From NCBI RefSeq assembly GCF_040219335.1, contig NZ_JAVJSQ010000004.1, forward strand, positions 124,001-188,000: a stretch of DNA of 64,000 nucleotides, in the 5' to 3' direction. Both the position numbers and the translations under genes were made by a program. Under the pieces are notes generated by a model, which was not told the origin of the DNA, did not search any database, and saw only the letters and a list, made by a program, of their open reading frames with translations. This document shows, piece by piece, positions 55,331 through 64,000 of the stretch (the stretch's first letter is position 1; every line of letters begins with the position of its first letter). This DNA comes from Gimesia sp. GTDB lineage: Bacteria > Planctomycetota > Planctomycetia > Planctomycetales > Planctomycetaceae.

Positions 55331-57487
55331 ATGAATTCAGGCAGACTGCGTGCCAGCGATCTTTCCAACAGCTCGGCAGCCGAAAACGAAACCACCCCCA
55401 CCTTCAAGATTTTTCCGAGTACGGAAGCAGCCCCCTTTGATCACCCCGATCAACTGCTGAAGGGCATCGCCCGCTCACGCGACTATCTGCTCTCCCTGCA
55501 GGATCCCGACGGCTACTGGTGCGGCGAACTGGAAGGAGACTCGATTCTCGAATCAGAGTACATTCTACTCCTCGCATTCCTCGGCAAACAGCACTGCGAA
55601 GAAGCGATCCAGTGTGCCAACTACCTGTTGGATATCCAGATGCCTGAGGGGGGCTGGAACATGTACCCCGAAGGCCCCATTGAAATCAGTGCTGCAGTTA
55701 AAGCCTATTTTGCCCTGAAACTGACGGGCCATTCACCCGACGCCGAGTACATGCAGCGGGCTCGTAAAGCAATTCTGGCAGCAGGCGGGGTCGAAGCCGT
55801 CAACAGCTTCACACGGTTTTACCTGGCACTTCTGGGGGTGATCCCCTATTCAAAATGCCCTGCTGTCCCTCCCGAACTGATGCTGATTCCACGCTGGATG
55901 CCTTTCAACATTTTTGAAATGTCAGCCTGGTCCCGCACCATTCTGGTTCCTCTCAGTATTCTCTGGGAATATCGTCCCTCGGTCACTTTACCGGAAGAGC
56001 AGGGGATCAACGAACTCTTTACCGGTTCCCCAGAGAACTACCCTCGGAACGTTCCGAAATCAGAGGCACTCGATTCCCTCAAGAAAAAAACCTGGTTCGA
56101 CTGGCACCGCTTCTTTCAAGTCGTCGACCAGGGTTTCAAACTGGTCGAAAACCTGGGGATCAAGCCTTTTCGTAAGCGGGCAGTCAATAAAGCCTATCAA
56201 TGGATGCAGGAGCGATTCGATCACAGTGATGGACTCGGAGCCATTTTTCCTCCAATCATCTGGACAGTGATCGCTTTAAAATGTCTTGGAGAGGATGAAA
56301 GCAGTCCTGATATCCAGCGTGCCTTGAAAGAACTCAAAAAACTACAGATCAAAGACGGCGACCGCATCCGCCTGCAGCCCTGTAAATCCCCCGTCTGGGA
56401 TACCGCCATCAGCACGATCGCACTTCGGGAAGCAGGCGTCTCCAATCGTCATCCGGCCATCCGCCAGAGCGTAAAATGGCTGCTCTCCCAGGAAGCCAGA
56501 ATTCCGGGCGACTGGGTCAATTCAAGCAAATCCCAGACTCCCGGAGGCTGGTACTTTGAATTCAACAACGAGTTTTACCCCGATGTCGATGACACAACGA
56601 TGGTCATCATGGCCCTGCGTCGTTGCCTGCCCAAAACCCTCAAACAGGATCAATGGCTGACTGACTTCCTGGTTAATCCTGAATGGAACCCCTACGAAGA
56701 AGACCTGGACACAGAAGCGATTGTCGCAGGCAGGAGTGAGTCCCGCGAACAGGCCTTTGCCGATCTGGAACTGTTACAACCGATGATTGGCGCCATCCGC
56801 AGAGGCGTGCACTGGGTCCTGGGAATGCAGAACAAAGATGGCGGTTGGGGCGCATTTGACCGGGACAACGACCGGGAATTGTTTACACAGGTTCCCTTCG
56901 CAGATCACAATGCGATGGTGGATCCGAGTACCGCCGATTTAACGGCCCGGGTCCTGGAAGCATTCGCCGATGTCCAACTACCCATCAGCCACCCCGCTAC
57001 GCAACGCGCGATTCAGTACGTCTGGAGCGAGCAGGAAGACGATCACTGCTGGTACGGACGCTGGGGAATCAACTACCTTTATGGTACCTGGCAATCGATT
57101 GTCGGTCTGGTTGAGATTGGAGTCCCCTCCGACGACCCTCGAATTGTCCGTGCAGTGGGCTGGTTAAAGTCAAAACAGCAACCCAGTGGTGGTTGGGGTG
57201 AGACAGCTGACAGCTATGCCGATCCATCCTTACGCGGACAGGGAGAGGCTACGCCTTCTCAGACCGCCTGGGCTCTAATGGGCCTGATGGCAGCAGGAGA
57301 AATCGATTCCGCTGCAGTTCGCCGAGGTATTCACTACCTGCTGGAAACACAGAAGAATGACGGTAACTGGGACGAAGAACCATTTACCGGGACAGGCTTC
57401 CCCAAGGTCTTCTATCTCAAATACCACCTGTACCGCACCTATTTTCCGCTAATGGCATTGGCCCGATTTGAACGCCTGCGTCGTTGA
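55331..57487 (+). CDS. shc: Squalene-hopene cyclase
   Basis: 718 residues, somewhat longer than the usual 630-680. The catalytic DXDD motif is DVDD at 418-421; QW repeats are seen as QDPDGYWCGELEG, QNKDGGWGAFD, QQPSGGWGE and QKNDGNWDEEPFTG; FPKVFYLKYHLYRTYFP closes the protein. It cyclises squalene to hopene on the membrane, the first committed step to hopanoids. An insertion of about 30-40 residues lies between 470 and 500 in the middle of the enzyme. A ribosome site AGGGAG is 9-11 bases from ATG. Confidence 0.97.
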   Translation: MNSGRLRASDLSNSSAAENETTPTFKIFPSTEAAPFDHPDQLLKGIARSRDYLLSLQDPDGYWCGELEGDSILESEYILLLAFLGKQHCEEAIQCANYLLDIQMPEGGWNMYPEGPIEISAAVKAYFALKLTGHSPDAEYMQRARKAILAAGGVEAVNSFTRFYLALLGVIPYSKCPAVPPELMLIPRWMPFNIFEMSAWSRTILVPLSILWEYRPSVTLPEEQGINELFTGSPENYPRNVPKSEALDSLKKKTWFDWHRFFQVVDQGFKLVENLGIKPFRKRAVNKAYQWMQERFDHSDGLGAIFPPIIWTVIALKCLGEDESSPDIQRALKELKKLQIKDGDRIRLQPCKSPVWDTAISTIALREAGVSNRHPAIRQSVKWLLSQEARIPGDWVNSSKSQTPGGWYFEFNNEFYPDVDDTTMVIMALRRCLPKTLKQDQWLTDFLVNPEWNPYEEDLDTEAIVAGRSESREQAFADLELLQPMIGAIRRGVHWVLGMQNKDGGWGAFDRDNDRELFTQVPFADHNAMVDPSTADLTARVLEAFADVQLPISHPATQRAIQYVWSEQEDDHCWYGRWGINYLYGTWQSIVGLVEIGVPSDDPRIVRAVGWLKSKQQPSGGWGETADSYADPSLRGQGEATPSQTAWALMGLMAAGEIDSAAVRRGIHYLLETQKNDGNWDEEPFTGTGFPKVFYLKYHLYRTYFPLMALARFERLRR

Positions 57488-57848
57488 AAAAAATTGCATG
57501 CCAATATTTGCATAAATATAGGGTTCACCCCTATGCACAGAACTCCACGTTCGTCAAAAAAACAAATTTCCTGACAAAATTCTGCAAAATAAATGCCTGA
57601 AAAACAGGGACTTGCGGCCTCAAATTGCACACTTGACCACTGCCGGAAAAATATTTCAATTTTTTCTTAAACTAAGAACAAGCAGTGCTTGTTTCCTCTT
57701 CATCGCAGGTATATTTTTCTACTGCGATTGCTATCCATCCAGACTGTGAAGTCTACCAATTTGCTCGCAGATGGATTGGCAGTTCGACTGCACAGGCAGT
57801 TCAAGCAGGCGCCCTCTAAACCCAACCCTAAGACAAACTGGAGTTAAG
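57488..57848 (+). other. 361-base AT-rich upstream region of the second DUF1559 gene
   Basis: AT-rich with several self-complementary pieces: ATAGGG/CCCTAT (57518-57534), TTCTTA/TAAGAA (57664-57678) and AACAAGC/GCTTGTT (57677-57693), the last two overlapping and thus alternative. No promoter pair is convincing. The open frame reaching back to 57771 is read as leader, not gene. Confidence 0.45.
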
Positions 57849-58814
57849 ATGAAGAGTCGTAAAGGAACCTCAAAGCGTGGGTTCACATTGATTGAGTTAC
57901 TCGTTGTGATTGCCATTATCGCAATCCTGATTGCATTGCTTCTGCCCGCCGTACAGCAGGCCCGTGAAGCAGCTCGTCGTTCTACCTGCAAGAACAACCT
58001 GAAGCAGATCGGCATCGCTATTCACAACTACGCCGATACTCACACTGTTTTCCCGCTCGGTTATGTCAACCAGACCAGCAGCTCAACTGACTTTACCTGG
58101 GCTTGGTCTACCTTCCTGCTGCCATTTGTCGATCAGGCACCACTCTACAATTCACTCAACCCGAATGGTGGCCTGCTTCTTCCCGCAGCGAACACTACCT
58201 ACAACGGTCAGCCCGCTTTACAAACAGCAATTCCTGTTTACCGCTGCCCTTCGTCTGTCGTACCTGTGATCAACAACCAGCGTACTGACAGCGTTCCCAG
58301 TGGCTACGGCTCTCTCAGCTACCCTGGCGTTTCTGGCCACGTAGCAGCTCTGACCGGAACTCCGGTTACCACCTACCAGGACAAGGGAACATTTTACCCC
58401 CGTAGTAGCGTCCGATTCCGTGATTTCACTGACGGAACATCCAACACAATTCTGGTTGGCGAACGTGCCTTCCAGTTCACTGGAACTGTCACTCAGCAGC
58501 CATACGCTGCCATCTGGGCCGGCGGACGTACCAACAACATCGGTACCAGCGGAATCATCACCAGCCTGAAAGAAGACAGCCTGGGCGTTGTTTCTGATGC
58601 AACTCGTATCAACCTGAAATCAGGTCCTGCTCATCGTGGATTCAGCAGCCAGCACGTAGGTGGTTGCCACTTCCTGCTGGGTGATGGTACTGTTCGCTTC
58701 ATCAGCGAAAACATCAACTCTTCTGACTACAATTCATCCAATGGCCCCGCAGCCATGGGAACTTATCAGAAACTGGCGATCATCAATGATGGACAGGTTC
58801 TGGGCGAATTCTAA
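57849..58814 (+). CDS. DUF1559 domain protein with type IV pilin-like N-terminus (second copy)
   Basis: 321 residues. [18 protein letters not shown] and [17 protein letters not shown] are nearly identical to the copy at 34.2 kb; later [13 protein letters not shown] and [20 protein letters not shown] close the family pattern. Outside these parts the two differ. ATG at 57849 has GGAG about 6 bases upstream and starts MKSRKG, so the frame from 57771 is not used. Codon choice looks restricted (many AAC, CTG, GGT, ACT), consistent with a highly expressed gene. A strong terminator follows and there is no lipoprotein partner, unlike the first copy. Confidence 0.94.
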   Translation: MKSRKGTSKRGFTLIELLVVIAIIAILIALLLPAVQQAREAARRSTCKNNLKQIGIAIHNYADTHTVFPLGYVNQTSSSTDFTWAWSTFLLPFVDQAPLYNSLNPNGGLLLPAANTTYNGQPALQTAIPVYRCPSSVVPVINNQRTDSVPSGYGSLSYPGVSGHVAALTGTPVTTYQDKGTFYPRSSVRFRDFTDGTSNTILVGERAFQFTGTVTQQPYAAIWAGGRTNNIGTSGIITSLKEDSLGVVSDATRINLKSGPAHRGFSSQHVGGCHFLLGDGTVRFISENINSSDYNSSNGPAAMGTYQKLAIINDGQVLGEF

Positions 58815-58863
58815 TCGCGATAGTATTAGTCACCGTTGAGGTTTCCTCAACAGCACTGTTCAT

Positions 58864-58916
58864 AAACAGGCAGGCTCTCAACCCGAATCAGGGAAGCGAG
58901 ACCTGCCTGTTTTTTT
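58864..58916 (+). terminator. Intrinsic terminator of the second DUF1559 gene
   Basis: Arms AAACAGGCAGG (58864-58874) and CCTGCCTGTTT (58902-58912), extended inside by TCTC/GAGA with one bulged C, then TTTTA. Good rho-independent terminator. Confidence 0.88.
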
Positions 58917-59182
58917 ATGGTTTCTCCAGTGCAACACTGAACAGGAATTGCAGGAAATTCCCTCCCCAAAATATTTTCTTGTTGCACAACTGGGAAAAAT
59001 CAGATATCGTTTTCTTCTGACTCTGCTGCTCATGAATGACACCTGACGATTACTGCGATAGTCCACGAGTGATATACTTCCATGTTCGGGAGAGGAACTG
59101 TTTCTGTTCCTGGGCATAAGTATTACGTTTCAATAGTCGCGAGTCGCTCCGCGAATTGAACTTTCCCAGGGAAGGGGCGCTT

Positions 59183-61807
59183 ATGCAACGAGTGCATCGT
59201 TTCCGAGTCTGGCCTGACGTTTCGTTATCGCTGCTGGTTCAGCTTCGCTCACTGGCTCTTCGCACTCGCCCTCTCTCTACCCTCTGCTTTCTACTCTGGT
59301 CCCTGACAATCGCGACTGAATTATCAGCGTCGGAACAGGAAGACTGTGAGCAACTTCTCCTGACCGGCCAGTATCAGGCTTGTATTCAAACATCTGCCCT
59401 CGCCATTGAAAAAAAGGCGTACGGCTCCGAATGGCCGCTGATCAAAGCACAGGCTGAACTTGCCGTCGGGCAATACGCTGAAGCCCAGCAGACGATAAAC
59501 GCTGGCTTAAAACGGTATTCCTGGAGCCTGCCCCTACGATATCTTGCCTGGCAGATCTACCACCTGAATAATGAGCATGAAGCTGCAGACGCGTTTCTGA
59601 ACAGCATTCATGAACTCGCCAGCCGTTCTGCCTGGCGCTATACCGATGCTGACAGTCTGGTGGCGCTGGGACAGGCTTCCCTGCAACGGGGAATGGATCC
59701 TGGTCAGGTACTCGAAACTTTTTTTGATCGTGCCATCCAGGAATATCCCGACCAGCGAGCTGCCTGGCTTGCCAGTGGGAATCTCGCTTTAGCTAAGCAC
59801 GATTATGCCCTGGCCAACGAAACTTTCACAGCGGGACTGAAACAGGTCCCCAAGGATCCAGATCTCCTCTTCGGACTTTCACAGGCATTAGCACGTTCCG
59901 ACTCTCAACGCGCTGCCGTGCTCGCCGCCGAAGTTCTGGAAATCAATCCCCGCCACATTCCAGCACGAATGATGCAGGTTGGCCAGCTGATTGATTCGGA
60001 ACAGTATGAGGCGGCCAAAACCGAACTGAATCAGATCCTTTCGATCAATCCTCATCTGGCTTCTGCCTGGGCCAGCCTGGCTGCGATCGCCCATTTTGAA
60101 AATCGTCCTTCAGATGAAACCGCCTATTACTGGCAGGCCTTAAGTCATCACGATCAAAACCCGCATGTGGACTACCTGATCGGCAAAACACTCTCGGAAC
60201 ATTATCGATTTTCAGAGGGTGCCACCTACCAGAAACAGGCTCTGGAGAAAGAGGAAAAATATCTGCCGGCCCGGATTCAACTCGCCCAGGACCAGTTAAG
60301 GCTGGGACAGGAAGTCAGTGGCTGGGAGCATGCTCAACAGGCACACAACCAGGACGGTTATGATACGACTATATTTAACCTGCTGGAGCTGAAAGACCAG
60401 TTGGCTCGCTTTAGAACACTGGAAGATGATTCCTTCATCATTCGCATGGAAGCCAGAGAAGCAGCGATATACGGTGAGCAGGTCAAAGCTCTGCTCCATG
60501 AAGCCAAACAGTCGCTCTCTCGGAAATATGGACTCAAACTCAACCAGAAAATCACCGTCGAAATCTTTCCCGATCCGGATGATTTCGCCGTGCGTACGTT
60601 TGGTATGCCCGCTGTCTCAGGCTATCTGGGAGTCTGTTTTGGCAAAGTCATTACCGCCAACAGTCCCGCTTCGCAGGCCGATCACCCTGCTAACTGGCAG
60701 TCTGTGCTCTGGCATGAATTCTGCCATGTCGTCACCCTGGAACTCACCCACAATAAAATGCCCCGCTGGATCAGCGAGGGTATCTCAGTGTATGAAGAAC
60801 GTCAGAAGAATGCGTACTGGGGCGAGACCATGACTCCCCAATATCGCGAAATGATCCTGCAGGGAGAAACCACCCCCATCAGCCAGCTGAGTAGCGCATT
60901 CATGAACCCCAAAAGCAGTCTGCATATTCAGTTTGCGTATTACCAGTCATCCATGGTCGTGGAATACCTGGTGAGGAACTTCGGTCTGGAAACCGTACGT
61001 GACATTCTGGGTGACCTGCAGGCGGGCATCCCCATCAACGTTGCTATCGAACGTCGCACAAAGATACTGGGAGAACTGGAAGAAGAGTACGCTGCCTGGC
61101 TGAAACAGCAGGCACACGATTTCGCTCCACGAGCAGACTGGTCCGAACAGGACCTGCGACCGCTACTCAATGACGATACCAAACGCTTCGATGACTGGAT
61201 TCGGGAACATCCTGACCATTTCCGAGGTCTGATGGCCTATGCAACGATTCTTTCAGAAGAAAACCGCACAGTTGAACTCGAAACCATCCTTAAAAAACTG
61301 GTGGAAATCTATCCTGAATATACCGGAGCAGATAACGCTGCCCAACAATTGGCCCAACTTTACCAGAATCAGAAACGTTTCGCAGAGGAACAACAGATTC
61401 TGGAAGAGCATGCCCGCATCAATCCTGACGCATTGGTAGTCTACCAGAGGTTGATCGAACTCTATCAGCAGCAGGAAGACTGGTCTGCCGTTTATCAAAC
61501 GGCCCATCTGGCCCATGCCGTGAATCCCCTGAATCAGGATTCACAACTCTCACTTGCCACCGCCTGTACCAGACTGGACCGGCGGCAGGAAGCGATCCAG
61601 GCCTACCGGGCGATTCTGGCATTAGATCCCCATAATAAAGCTGAAATACACTACCAGATAGCCCGTCTGCTGAAATCAGAGAACCAGCAGCAGGCAAAAC
61701 GACACACACTGATCGCGCTCGAACAGGCCCCCCGTTTTCGGGCTGCCCACCTTTTACTCCTGGAATTGACAACAGAGAACACCACCCCACGCTCGCAACG
61801 GAACTGA
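59183..61807 (+). CDS. TPR protein with central peptidase-MA-like metallopeptidase domain
   Basis: 874 residues. A signal-like hydrophobic segment sits about 20-50 (basic stretch before it). Tetratricopeptide repeats (for example YAEAQQTINAGLKRYSW, AALYIN-type helices) occupy 60-400; the zinc-peptidase part has HEFCH at 511-515 and a downstream EGISVYEE glutamate; TPRs resume from 640 to the end. This gluzincin type (peptidase MA) is seen in planctomycete exported proteins. Substrate unknown. The ATG at 59183 has GGAAGGGG upstream and is preferred over the frame start at 59156. It precedes DUF4159, MoxR and DUF58 genes on one strand. Confidence 0.8.
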   Translation: MQRVHRFRVWPDVSLSLLVQLRSLALRTRPLSTLCFLLWSLTIATELSASEQEDCEQLLLTGQYQACIQTSALAIEKKAYGSEWPLIKAQAELAVGQYAEAQQTINAGLKRYSWSLPLRYLAWQIYHLNNEHEAADAFLNSIHELASRSAWRYTDADSLVALGQASLQRGMDPGQVLETFFDRAIQEYPDQRAAWLASGNLALAKHDYALANETFTAGLKQVPKDPDLLFGLSQALARSDSQRAAVLAAEVLEINPRHIPARMMQVGQLIDSEQYEAAKTELNQILSINPHLASAWASLAAIAHFENRPSDETAYYWQALSHHDQNPHVDYLIGKTLSEHYRFSEGATYQKQALEKEEKYLPARIQLAQDQLRLGQEVSGWEHAQQAHNQDGYDTTIFNLLELKDQLARFRTLEDDSFIIRMEAREAAIYGEQVKALLHEAKQSLSRKYGLKLNQKITVEIFPDPDDFAVRTFGMPAVSGYLGVCFGKVITANSPASQADHPANWQSVLWHEFCHVVTLELTHNKMPRWISEGISVYEERQKNAYWGETMTPQYREMILQGETTPISQLSSAFMNPKSSLHIQFAYYQSSMVVEYLVRNFGLETVRDILGDLQAGIPINVAIERRTKILGELEEEYAAWLKQQAHDFAPRADWSEQDLRPLLNDDTKRFDDWIREHPDHFRGLMAYATILSEENRTVELETILKKLVEIYPEYTGADNAAQQLAQLYQNQKRFAEEQQILEEHARINPDALVVYQRLIELYQQQEDWSAVYQTAHLAHAVNPLNQDSQLSLATACTRLDRRQEAIQAYRAILALDPHNKAEIHYQIARLLKSENQQQAKRHTLIALEQAPRFRAAHLLLLELTTENTTPRSQRN

Positions 61808-61840
61808 CATGTAAACACAGAGGCTCGGGAGGAGCCTGCC

Positions 61841-62647
61841 ATGAACAAAACCCTGATTTCACTGGCAGCCACAGGCATTATACTGATCGTCGCCACGATC
61901 TGTATTGGACAGTACCGCTCCCGCATCCCCATGGACCGGAATGGTGTTCCGGAATGGAAAGTTGATCCCGAGTTCCAGCATGACGTCTTCACGTTCGTCC
62001 GCATCCGCTACAACTCACACCGGGGCTGGCGCCGCTGGGCTACCGATTATCCAGACAGTGATCTGAACTTCTCCTACCGTCTACAGCAATTAACTTCGCT
62101 GAAAGTCGATCCTGAAGGTCGAATCCTCGAACTGACTGATGAGGAGCTTTTCCATTACCCGTTTATTTATCTGATTGAGCCCGGCTCCCTTGAATTTACG
62201 GAAGAAGAAGTCACCGCCCTGCGACGTTACCTGACCAACGGTGGCTTCATGATGGTGGACGATTTCTGGGGAGAAGCCGAGTGGGATAATTTTGCCTGGG
62301 AAATGAAACGTGTTTTTCCGGACCGCGAACTGGTCGACATCCCTCTTGAACATCCCATTTTCCATTGTGTGTATGACCTCAAAGAAAAACCACAGGTCCC
62401 CAGTATCGGCGTCGCCCAGTGGGGACGCTCTGAAGGAATTACCTGGGAACGGGAAGATGCCCGGGAAGTGCATTATCGCGGCCTGTTCGACGATAGCGGC
62501 CGATTGATGGCGGTTGTCTGTCACAATACCGATCTGGGTGATGGCTGGGAACGGGAAGGGGAGGACAAATGGTACTTCCGTGAGTTCTCGGAAAAGAAAG
62601 CTTATCCCCTGGGGATTAACATTGTGTTTTATGCCATGACCCACTGA
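61841..62647 (+). CDS. DUF4159 domain protein
   Basis: 268 residues with one N-terminal membrane helix (about 5-24). The DUF4159 core is seen in FTFVRIRYNSHRGWRRWATDYP, GGFMMVDDFWGEAEW and a late NIVFYAMTH. Proteins of this family are encoded next to MoxR ATPases in planctomycetes and others and may form part of a membrane complex together with DUF58 proteins. A strong GGGAGGAG precedes the ATG by 7 bases. It is 33 bases after the peptidase gene and 45 bases before the MoxR gene, so co-transcription is likely. Confidence 0.88.
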   Translation: MNKTLISLAATGIILIVATICIGQYRSRIPMDRNGVPEWKVDPEFQHDVFTFVRIRYNSHRGWRRWATDYPDSDLNFSYRLQQLTSLKVDPEGRILELTDEELFHYPFIYLIEPGSLEFTEEEVTALRRYLTNGGFMMVDDFWGEAEWDNFAWEMKRVFPDRELVDIPLEHPIFHCVYDLKEKPQVPSIGVAQWGRSEGITWEREDAREVHYRGLFDDSGRLMAVVCHNTDLGDGWEREGEDKWYFREFSEKKAYPLGINIVFYAMTH

Positions 62648-62692
62648 ATACAGCGTCTCTGCTTTGACAGTTTTTTTATCAGGAGTCGAAAC

Positions 62693-63718
62693 GTGAATTT
62701 GAAACTTGTCTCCCCCGATGTCAGCGACACTGACGAGCGCATCTTTGAAATGCTGCAGAACAGTCGACAGCAGATTGACCGCGAAATTTCTAAAGCAGTC
62801 ATTGGGCAAAAAGAAATTATCGACCAGCTCCTGATTGCACTGTTTGCCGGCGGACATTGCCTGATTACAGGTGCTCCGGGCCTGGCAAAAACTCTGCTGG
62901 TTAATTCCCTCGCCCAGGTCTTCAAACTGAAATCTCAGCGTATTCAGTTTACTCCCGACCTGATGCCCGCCGACATCACCGGGACGGAAATTCTGGCAGG
63001 TGATACATCTGAATCACGGGCAATGAAGTTCGTTAAAGGCCCCGTCTTCACCAATATTCTGCTCGCAGATGAAATCAACCGCACGCCTCCCAAAACACAG
63101 GCTGCTCTGCTGGAAGCGATGCAGGAAAAACAGGTCACCGTCACGGGGATCAGATACGAACTGGAAAAGCCCTTTTTCGTGCTGGCAACTCAGAACCCGA
63201 TCGAAATGGAAGGCACATACCCTTTACCAGAAGCACAATTGGACCGCTTCATGTTTAATCTGGTCATCGATTACCTCTCTGAAGATGATGAGGTCGCCGT
63301 TGTGACCCAGACGACAGCCCGCAATTCTGAACCGATCGAACCACTGTTTACCGGAAATGATATCCAGCAGTTCCATGGTTTTGTGCGTGAAGTACCTGTT
63401 GCCGAAGAGATTGTCCGTTACGCGGTTCAACTTTGTGCGGCTTCCCGGCCACACCAGGAGAATACTCCGGAATTTATCAATGAGTGGGTCAACTGGGGTG
63501 CCGGATTACGTGCAGCCCAGAGTCTGATTCTGGGCGCCAAAGCCCGGGCCGTTCTGCGGGGCCGAGTTCATGTCACCCAGGAAGATATTGAGGCCCTGCT
63601 GGCACCAGTCCTGCGTCACCGAGTTCTGATCAACTATCGCGCAGAAGCCGAGGGGGTCACCGTGGAACAGGTTGTGCAGAAATTGATAGAGACTATTCCC
63701 GCCCCCGTCAAAGGATGA
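62693..63718 (+). CDS. MoxR-family AAA+ ATPase
   Basis: 341 residues. Walker A GAPGLAKT (60-67), Walker B ILLADEINR (122-130), and TQNPIEMEGTYPLPEAQLDRF, the MoxR signature. MoxR proteins act as chaperones for metal insertion or complex assembly and are normally encoded next to DUF58 proteins with vWA partners. The start is GTG at 62693 with AGGAG seven bases upstream. It sits between DUF4159 and DUF58 genes. Confidence 0.93.
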   Translation: MNLKLVSPDVSDTDERIFEMLQNSRQQIDREISKAVIGQKEIIDQLLIALFAGGHCLITGAPGLAKTLLVNSLAQVFKLKSQRIQFTPDLMPADITGTEILAGDTSESRAMKFVKGPVFTNILLADEINRTPPKTQAALLEAMQEKQVTVTGIRYELEKPFFVLATQNPIEMEGTYPLPEAQLDRFMFNLVIDYLSEDDEVAVVTQTTARNSEPIEPLFTGNDIQQFHGFVREVPVAEEIVRYAVQLCAASRPHQENTPEFINEWVNWGAGLRAAQSLILGAKARAVLRGRVHVTQEDIEALLAPVLRHRVLINYRAEAEGVTVEQVVQKLIETIPAPVKG

Positions 63719-63729
63719 ATTGAAGCTGC

Positions 63730-64000
63730 ATGAACACAAATACCACAGCCCGCCGTAATCAGAGACTGATGTCTCAACGCATTGACCCTGCCTGTCTGAT
63801 GCGGATCAAATCTCTCGAATTACGTGCAAAAACCGTTGTTGAAGGAACCTGGAAAGGACTGCATCGCAGCCCCTACCACGGGTTCTCCGTTGAATTCACC
63901 GAATACCGCGAATATACGCCCGGAGATGACCCGCGCCATATCGACTGGAAACTGGCAGCTCGCTCCAACGAACACTACATTAAACGATTTGAGGAAGAGA
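63730..64000 (+). CDS. DUF58 domain protein, 3' partial
   Basis: Ninety codons are visible before the window ends. The family signature EFTEYREYTPGDDPRHIDWK followed by LAARSNEHYIKRFEEE identifies a DUF58 protein. DUF58 genes almost always follow a MoxR gene, as here (11 bases apart). Only the first part is present, so domain completeness and a possible membrane segment cannot be checked. ATG at 63730; a purine run GAAG lies 5 bases upstream. Confidence 0.93.
   Translation, partial: MNTNTTARRNQRLMSQRIDPACLMRIKSLELRAKTVVEGTWKGLHRSPYHGFSVEFTEYREYTPGDDPRHIDWKLAARSNEHYIKRFEEE

Noticed and set aside
1..64000. Search for CRISPR arrays, transposases, integrases, phage genes and toxin-antitoxin pairs
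   Set aside because: None seen; the short repeat inside ftsW is coding and has no spacers.

Overview
This window reads as a chromosomal segment of a planctomycete (Planctomycetota, probably order Planctomycetales; a Gimesia-like genus is an inference). The evidence is two DUF1559 pilin-like proteins, a PQQ-propeller secreted protein, squalene-hopene cyclase, the MoxR/DUF58/DUF4159 set, and a division-and-cell-wall cluster lacking ftsZ, ftsI and murD. Base composition is even and moderately GC. I see no rRNA, tRNA, CRISPR array, insertion sequence or prophage. The two window edges cut a LarA-like gene (5' side) and a DUF58 gene (3' side).

Layout. 1-3.7 kb: LarA-like racemase (partial), inositol-monophosphatase family enzyme, YdjM-type membrane hydrolase, nitrilase-family amidohydrolase. 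4-11.5 kb: surface-glycan block with YfhO-like and two other polytopic membrane proteins, a methyltransferase overlapping a DPM1-type glycosyltransferase. 12-21.4 kb: secreted PQQ propeller with a methyltransferase-like front, a His-rich unknown, two tandem tatA genes behind a strong promoter, a secreted internally duplicated beta-sandwich protein, KDPG aldolase, two small unknowns. 21.6-24.4 kb: clpX with a clear terminator, then FHA, SnoaL/CaMKII-AD-like and degenerate receiver genes. 24.4-33.5 kb (minus strand): murE-murF-mraY-ftsW-murG-lysC. 34-37.7 kb: DUF1559 protein, lipoprotein, PhoPQ-related esterase-like protein, BON-like protein. 38-47 kb: rimI, a divergent UvrA paralogue convergent with uvrB, scpA, a class-I amidotransferase lacking its nucleophile, an MFS carrier. 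47-57.5 kb: tsaE, an SDR, a small membrane protein, dnaE, a secreted lipocalin-like protein, bioB, shc. 57.8-64 kb: second DUF1559 protein with terminator, then TPR-metallopeptidase, DUF4159, MoxR and DUF58 genes in one orientation.

How genes work together. The minus-strand cluster makes UDP-MurNAc-pentapeptide and lipid II and ends with aspartate kinase, which feeds diaminopimelate synthesis; MurE carries the DNPR signature for meso-DAP. The 4-11 kb block likely builds and transfers lipid-linked sugars. TatA paralogues serve export. shc makes hopanoids.

Most notable points: an unusual murF-mraY spacer in which one segment can pair with either of two identical arms and which holds a 13-codon ORF overlapping mraY by ATGA; a 15-bp minisatellite giving FtsW an acidic cysteine-containing tail; an amidotransferase-fold protein with Cys to Gly and Glu to Gln changes and a long structured leader; a UvrA paralogue with an altered second Walker B; and several hairpin-rich intergenic segments. 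All names come from reading motifs by eye; no database search was run.
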